Below are positions 58,741-64,000 of a stretch of DNA of 64,000 nt, one piece after another. Positions within the stretch are counted from its first letter, which is position 1; every line of letters starts with the position of its first letter. Below the pieces are notes generated by a model, which saw only the letters and a program-made list of their open reading frames with translations, was not told the origin of the DNA and made no database searches. This DNA is from Diphasiastrum complanatum (taxonomy: Eukaryota > Streptophyta > Lycopodiopsida > Lycopodiales > Lycopodiaceae), in contig CM055111.1 of NCBI GenBank assembly GCA_029204225.1, positions 44,121,815-44,185,814 of the forward strand, read 5' to 3'. A program made the translations under genes and the position numbers.

Positions 58741-59450
58741 TCCAATGCAGCAAGTGGTCAGAGCAGAGATCAAAGAGAGGAAGTCATCCACACGAACTCC
58801 ATTCCCATGATAAGCCTGAAGCCGATGCTGCAATTTATAACAGATTATGTATATTTTGTGTCTAAAGTCTAAATTACAAATTCAGGTATTAGGCTTTTAG
58901 TTTAAAATTAGTTCGAATAGTTGAAATACTCCACAATATCCTTTTTAGTTGGTTATACAAGATCAAACTGAAACAAAATACTAATCAATCAAACTCAAAA
59001 CTACATGTTATAGGTTAAATTTGAGCTATCTTGAGCCATATGCATAAAATTTGAGCTATATAATTTTCCTAAGCTGAAGATTGTATGATTTAATCACTCA
59101 ATGATAAGGGCCAAAATTGAGTCATTTCAAGTGACATAAAATTTGGGATATCTTGTGTCATAGGGATCAATTCTATCAAGAAGGGGTCTAACATGAGCAA
59201 TTTAAATGTACTGGAGTCGATATTAATCAAATTTGGTCACTCAATGAGCCATGTCCCTAGATGAGGACCAAAATTGAGCTTTCTTGTGTGTAAGCATTAA
59301 ATTCAAGCAATCTTGAGTGATAGATATCAATTTGAGCTATCTCAAGTGATAGGAATCACTTCCATTGATAAGGGATCGAACTTGAACAATCTAAAGCTCT
59401 TAACATTGAGATTGGTCAATTTTGATCATTTCATGAATTCTGCGTGCTCC
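58741..59450. repeat. Degenerate repeats of a TTGAGCTATCTTGAG-type word
   Basis: Words such as TTTGAGCTAT, CTTGAGTGATAGG(G/A)ATCA and AAATTGAGC recur irregularly between about 59018 and 59410. This may be an old tandem repeat. No gene was seen. Confidence 0.5.
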
Positions 59451-61004
59451 GTAGAAGATCTCCCCTGAAACTGCACTTTCCAACTTTTGACGTCCTGCTT
59501 GCGTCTGGTGGGCGTCGTCGCAAATGAACTAACCCAAGAAATAGGCTAGCCATCCATCCTTTGCAAACATTGAGTCGTTTCGTTGCCGTTCATGTGCGAG
59601 TACTTGAACTGCAAATCCGCCCCACAGATTCTGTAGTCCTCTTTGTTTGATGATATCAGCCTTCAAAAGAAAAGTTCCTTCTCGAGCCATCGGCTCCTTG
59701 TGTCACAAGCAATCATGCGAACCAGACAAACCACGAGTACTAAGACTCACCACGAATACATGCAAGCACGACACTCAGGCAGGTTTACTAATAGGTAACA
59801 AAGACAAGGTCCCCCTTTGAGATAGTCCTGCCAAAGGACCTTTGCCTGGCCTCGCCCATACAGATCGATCACAGAATCAGCCCATAGAGAACACCCCTCC
59901 AACTATCCGTGCTTTCACCAATAAGCAGCACATTGCCTCGGCCACGCACCACCACTTTTTGGACGATAGCCCTTATAGCTAAACGATCGGCGGCGGCTAT
60001 CTGTAGCGCAGGCATCCCAAAGGGAGCCGGGAACCACGACTTAGCTTCCCAGCCTTCAACTCTTGGTGTCCAAACCCACTTGACATACAAGCAGCCAACT
60101 CGCCAACAACGATTAGACTTAACCAACTGGAAGTTCAGAAACCAACATTGAGATCCAACCTGGCGCCGTGCCAGATCGGGGGTCCCGATGTGGGTGACTT
60201 CCCTCCAAGCAAGTCGCCCGACATACGTCAAACTTAACCAACTCGAAGCTTCGTTACAAACGAGTAACATGCAATCCAAGCAAGTGGTCTGACTTACATC
60301 AGACTTAACCAGCTGAAAGCTTTGTCACGAGCGCTGGAAGCCAACCTGGCGCCACGCCAGACTGGACAGCCATAAACAGGTACCTTCCACCTAAGCAAGC
60401 CATCCAACTCAGTCGACAGGTTAGAGCCCGTTCCCCAAGAGTTTAACCCATTCACGTTCGTGCAAGGGACACTCAGAACCACAAGTCGCGGCAGATATGG
60501 AGAGAACCAAATGGTCCCGACGGCATACCGCTGGCGCCACAGACCGAATGGTCCCGACGGCATGCCGCTGGCGTCCGAGGATACGACCCTCAACTATGTG
60601 CCAAATTAACAATGGGCGCTCTTACCGAACACTGAAACCCAGAAGGTAATCAGAGTCAGTTTGAGGATAACCCCAGTTTATTGATAAATCTGAGAAGGTT
60701 ACATTTCAAGTGTGTGATAGACCCTAGTCCCCGGGGTGCTGGCATGCCAAGGCTGAGTGCCAGGACAACATTCCAGCAAGGGAGGCTGAGACTTGGTTGG
60801 AGCTCGCCCTGAGTCGCAATCCGCACTCCCCTCTGGTATTGGTGGGATTGGCCACCTCCCCTCATACCAAGTACCCTACCCCGGTGTTGTAAAGCTACCT
60901 TTACAAGCTTTACTTCCGGCGCCATCGGCGCCAGCTATGTCCCCGGCGCCAGCAGCGCCCCTGCTGCTCCCGGCGCCGGCGCCGCTCCCGGTGCCACTGT
61001 GACC
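59451..61004. repeat. GC-richer insertion with several internal repeats
   Basis: Base composition changes sharply from the AT-rich flanks. Repeats include ATGGTCCCGACGGCAT(A/G)CCG twice (near 60510 and 60548), (A/C)GACTTAACCA(A/G)CT three times (60115, 60230, 60302), AACCTGGCGCC twice, and a GGCGCC-rich cluster at 60918-60985. Its right edge breaks a copia RT frame at about 61003. Open stretches here (for example 59869-60279, minus) have no recognised motif. It may be an LTR or a small non-autonomous element. Confidence 0.5.
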
Positions 61005-61637
61005 AGAATCCAGCCGCATGTAGACTTCTTTGTTGAGATCTCCATGTAGGAATGTTGTCTTTTCATCTACAATATGGATCTTCACATTGTAGGCTGCTAA
61101 ATGCGCAAACAATATGCGTATAGAGGTATGTTTGACTACAAGAGAAAACGTTTCGATGTAGTCAACACCATATTTCTGCGAAAAGTCTTTCACGACTAGC
61201 CTGGCTTTGTATCTTAATACATTGCCATCTGGTCCATATTTATACTTGTAGATCCACTTATATTTGACAATCTTCATGTTACTTGGCACTGGTTCAAGAG
61301 TCCAGATCTTGTTTTTCTTCATGGAGTACATCTTGTCTTCCATGGCCTTTGTCCATTTGTCCTTTTTTGGACATTCAATAGCTTCTTGATAGGTTTGTGG
61401 TTCACCTCTCAATCCACAAAACTCTTGATTAGAAGCTGAATTGTCGGTGACAAACTGTCTTCTCTCCCTTGCAGATCTCCTTGGAGATGGTGCAAGATCA
61501 GCGACTGCTTTGCCTCTGTCCTTACTATTGACAACAGAACCATTGTGCATTGCAGGTATTCTGGGTACAGACTGCATGTCTTGCTGCTCGTCGTCTGAAC
61601 TGTCACTCAGTTCATTCACAGTTTGAACATCTTGATC
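61005..61637 (-). pseudogene. Copia integrase-RT linker and reverse transcriptase start
   Basis: Read leftward: an acidic linker (ELSDSSDDEQQ), APSPRRSARERRQF, YQEAIECPKKDKWTKAMEDK, then the RT start IWTLEPVPSNMKIVKYKWIY, RYKARLVVKDFSQKYG, and the core IHIVDEKTTFLHGDLNKEVY. The frame then reads into the GC-rich insertion at about 61003. The HxDV motif is altered to HIVDEK. Confidence 0.85.
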
Positions 61638-62013
61638 CATTAGAGGAGTTCTAAATCCAAAAAAAACCCTTTGTAAAGATTCTTTTTATATTTTTTTCTT
61701 AAATTTTTCTTATACATGAACCAATCAAAACACTCAAATTTGAAATCTACGTAACATAACTTTTTGAGTCCACATTTTGATTCCACACTAAAAATGGCAT
61801 AACGTTTTAGTGGTAAGTCCAAATTTAGCAGAGTTTGGTGCATTGAAAAGCACTCAACAAGGACTTTCCAATGATATGTTAGATGACATACTTTTGAGCT
61901 ATGATTAAAAGGTTATGGCAAGTCAAATGTATTAGTGTTATAATATTTTAATAATATAAAAGACATCTTGCACGAATTCTTAAAGGGTCTTTTTGGAGCT
62001 CAAAATCCCCTAA
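61638..62013. mobile_element. MITE-like element, about 375 bp, with imperfect terminal inverted repeats
   Basis: It interrupts a copia polyprotein between the integrase end (frame stopping near 62010) and the linker (61637). The left end AGAGGAGTTCTAAATCC and the reverse complement of the right end AGGGGATTTTGAGCTCC pair over about 40 bp with mismatches, including CCAAAAA and CCCTTT blocks. A related truncated copy is at 39275-39421. It has no coding capacity. The target duplication was not resolved (possibly ATT or TA). Confidence 0.6.
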
Positions 62014-62290
62014 TTGGATCTTCAGGGTCTGCTCCCTTTGTCAGTGTGGGCAGGTCATAGTACTGCTTGTTGAGAATCTCGTAGCCAACTGGATCTTCGT
62101 CAGCCATCGTTCTTCCTTCGTCAAACTTGATGTCTCTGATAGTCTTTAATTTGTTGCTCTCCGGCATGTAGATCCTGTAGTATGGTGAATGTACATCATA
62201 TCCGACTAGGAATCCTTGTTCCACCTTCTCATCCAGTTTCTTTCTCTTCTGTAGGGTCGAAGATCTGGCGTAGTAGTAGCCCTCCTGTCT
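62014..62290 (-). pseudogene. Copia integrase C-terminal fragment
   Basis: Reads GFLVGYDVHSPYYRIYMPES, then IRDIKFDEG and a Glu/Asp-rich tail. This is the classic copia integrase end (G.LVGY....YR.Y.P....I..RD..F.E). It is the upstream part of the polyprotein that resumes at 61637. Confidence 0.88.
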
Positions 62291-62299
62291 GTCAACAAG

Positions 62300-62987
62300 G
62301 GTTAGAACACTGGATAGGTGCCTAACTATGAATAGATGCTACTTTTAGATAGTTCTCTACGTTTTCTCTAACTCTATCACCACTAACACTACACACCCCT
62401 AACTCTACCCTACTAAACTGACATTTATCATGATTTTGGGTGAAATGGGAAGAGAAGAAGAGAAGAGATAGAGAGGCAAAGAGAAAGAGAGAGACGGAGA
62501 GTGGAGAGGGAGGTTAGCTCAAATGCTCAAGATGCATGCTAATGGATAAAAACATAAAAGCAAATGGAAAACACAACAATAGCATGCTTTGTCTCTCCAA
62601 AATGGTAGAGTCTCCTCCTTCTCATTAAGCATCCAAATAGTATAAATGGGGACCCCAAAATTCGATTGGCTAATATGTACATTGATCCTAACCATTTATC
62701 TTGGACCCAACTTAATCCAAGGGTCCACAAAAAGTACATTAGTATTCACAAGATTCATGTGAGCCCAAGTTGGACCCAACTCTAAAATAATAGACTTCTA
62801 AGTTTAAAATGACTTTGGGCCTCAAGTTTTATTCTAGTTACAAGGGGCCCAAGTCCATTATTTCTATTTACAATCGCCTTGCGTGCTCATTGGGTCATGG
62901 GCTTATACGCGCAGGAAGCCATGCCCTCGCAACATATTTTATTAGCCAATATTATTTATTTACAATATGTTGGGAATACCTCCAACA
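62300..62987 (-). repeat. 3' LTR of a D-like element (D2)
   Basis: The right end is AATACCTCCAACA at 62987, followed by AGACCCATGGCC and AGTAGTG, as after the D1 LTR. The shared box occurs at 62879-62945. Left limit approximate. Confidence 0.55.
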
Positions 62988-64000
62988 AGACCCATGGCCT
63001 GAAGTAGTGTTTGTCCCTCGACACTCTGCCGGTTTAGTACAAAGTCTTCTTGGCCCGCCTCTGGTGGATCAGGTAGCCAGTGACATCTTCAAAAAAGCTT
63101 ATTCGGTCTATCTTCTTCGAGTCCTTGGGCGTGTGAAGGGACTTGTGGACTCTTGTTAGGCAGCTTTGGTCGACTCATGCTTGGAATCTGCGCATCCAGG
63201 GATCGCCAAGGAATCCGGCTTGGTAGTAAACTCGAGCTACTAGAAGTTGATCTTCCACTTTCTCTGAGGCTAACGCCTTATTCGGATCAAAGAATATTTG
63301 TGGGAGAAAATTATCCCACTTCGTTTCGATTCCCATTAAATGCTCTAAGTCTCGGGCGTAAGTGGCTGCTGTGCGGACTGTTGGGTCAGGGCAGTTGAAA
63401 TACCTATTAGAGAATTGGGTGAGAGCCCTTCGGGCGTCTACATCCATATCTCAACCGTGCTCTTAAGGAATTTTCGGCCAATTACAATTCTGGATGGTGA
63501 TCTTGTCCAAAGCCCATTTGGATCGTTGTGTGCATGGTAGGAAGTGCGCGTTCACCCTTAGTTGTTGTGGACTGGTCACATAGGCCCTGATGGCCATAGG
63601 GTCCCGTTCAAATAGCTGTTGGCACCACTCAGGTTGTGGTTGAAGGGCGGGTAGTGCTTGTAGCTCATTGCCTTTTATGGTTTGTGATAAAAATGATATT
63701 TGCCGACCGCCCCTTCAGGACTCATGGGGATATTTGGATAGGAATTCATTGACTTTCTCCTCCACGAACTTGGGGCGTCGGAAAGCCCGACTAGCAGATA
63801 TGGTGCGTGAGCCTCTGGATGAGGAGGCTTGTCCTTCCTCATGGGTATGGCGTGGACCTGTGTCTTGGCCTTGGTCTTGCATCTCAGCTCCAGTATCAGG
63901 AGGTCCTTGGTCTTGCCCGCCTGACCCCTGATCGTGACTTATTGCCCCTGCTACCTATTGGCTTTGGTCTTGGCTCGTACTTGCCTGTGCAGCATTAAAA
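62988..64000 (-). pseudogene. D2 interior with an unfamiliar coding region, cut by window edge
   Basis: Three consecutive open segments lie on the minus strand. From about 63956 to 63720 is a Gln/Gly/Asp-rich stretch ending KFVEEKVNEFLSKYPHES. From about 63712 to 63466 is a segment with LQALPALQPQPEWCQQLFER and VNAHFLPCTQRSKWALDK. From 63447 to 63175 is a segment with ALTQFSNRYFNCPDP and YARDLEHLMGIETKWDNFLP. They are separated by single stops or frame changes, so they probably come from one decayed gene next to the 3' LTR. I recognise no Gag, RT or integrase motif, and it does not resemble the D1 proteins. The function is unknown. Confidence 0.5.

Noticed and set aside
59869-60279. 136-codon minus-strand frame in the GC-rich insertion
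   Set aside because: Higher GC makes long chance frames likely. It lies over internal repeats and shows no motif I can name.

Overview
This window is nuclear DNA from a seed plant. A gymnosperm, possibly a conifer, is the best guess but is not proven. The reasons are: two recognisable single-copy genes in 64 kb, dense nested LTR retrotransposons of very different ages, an intron of one gene invaded by a Ty1/copia LTR, and a single-exon dirigent gene. No prokaryotic operon, CRISPR array, rRNA or credible tRNA gene was seen.

Host genes: (1) the first coding exon of an EMB8-like alpha/beta hydrolase (1353-1754, minus). It ends in a clean splice donor, and the rest of the gene lies beyond the left edge. 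(2) An intact 168-residue secreted dirigent protein (24115-24621, plus). Everything else recognisable is retroelement, repeat or unassigned AT-rich spacer.

Layout: 1-686 is the 5' end of a minus-strand copia element inside the hydrolase intron. 3886-6230 is an old plus-strand copia copy, followed by a copia gag fragment. 6568-12418 is a complete LTR element with a target-site duplication (element D1); it carries gag but no pol and has a 1.2-kb polypurine leader. 13.2-20.6 kb is a mosaic of LTR pieces (families called B, F and G here) around a second gag-only element (F). 20.9-22.7 kb is an LTR-plus-leader fragment (H) with a 204-bp tandem array; an inverted copy lies at 46.4-48.3 kb. 29.5-40 kb is a copia element (B) interrupted by a young, nearly complete copia element A (32957-39186, LTRs about 2% different, CAAAA duplication). 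40-43.3 kb holds older copia relatives (J, C, K2). 43.9-45.3 kb is a Ty3/gypsy remnant. 45.5-51.6 kb holds copia fragments and LTR pieces. 51.6-54.7 kb is a decayed plus-strand Ty3/gypsy pol. 55.3-62.3 kb holds copia remnants, a GC-richer insertion and a MITE-like element. 62.3-64 kb is a D-like LTR whose unfamiliar coding interior is cut by the window edge.

The elements do not form a pathway. Autonomous copia and gypsy elements supply reverse transcriptase and integrase; gag-only elements such as D1 and F would need these in trans. The most interesting signals are the gag-only elements with very long low-complexity leaders, a 52-bp minisatellite with internal palindromes in the B-family LTR, a box of about 50 bp shared by several LTR families, the nested insertion with its empty-site paralogue in the same window, and long GA/CT tracts carried by LTRs. 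I found no convincing new multi-gene system.
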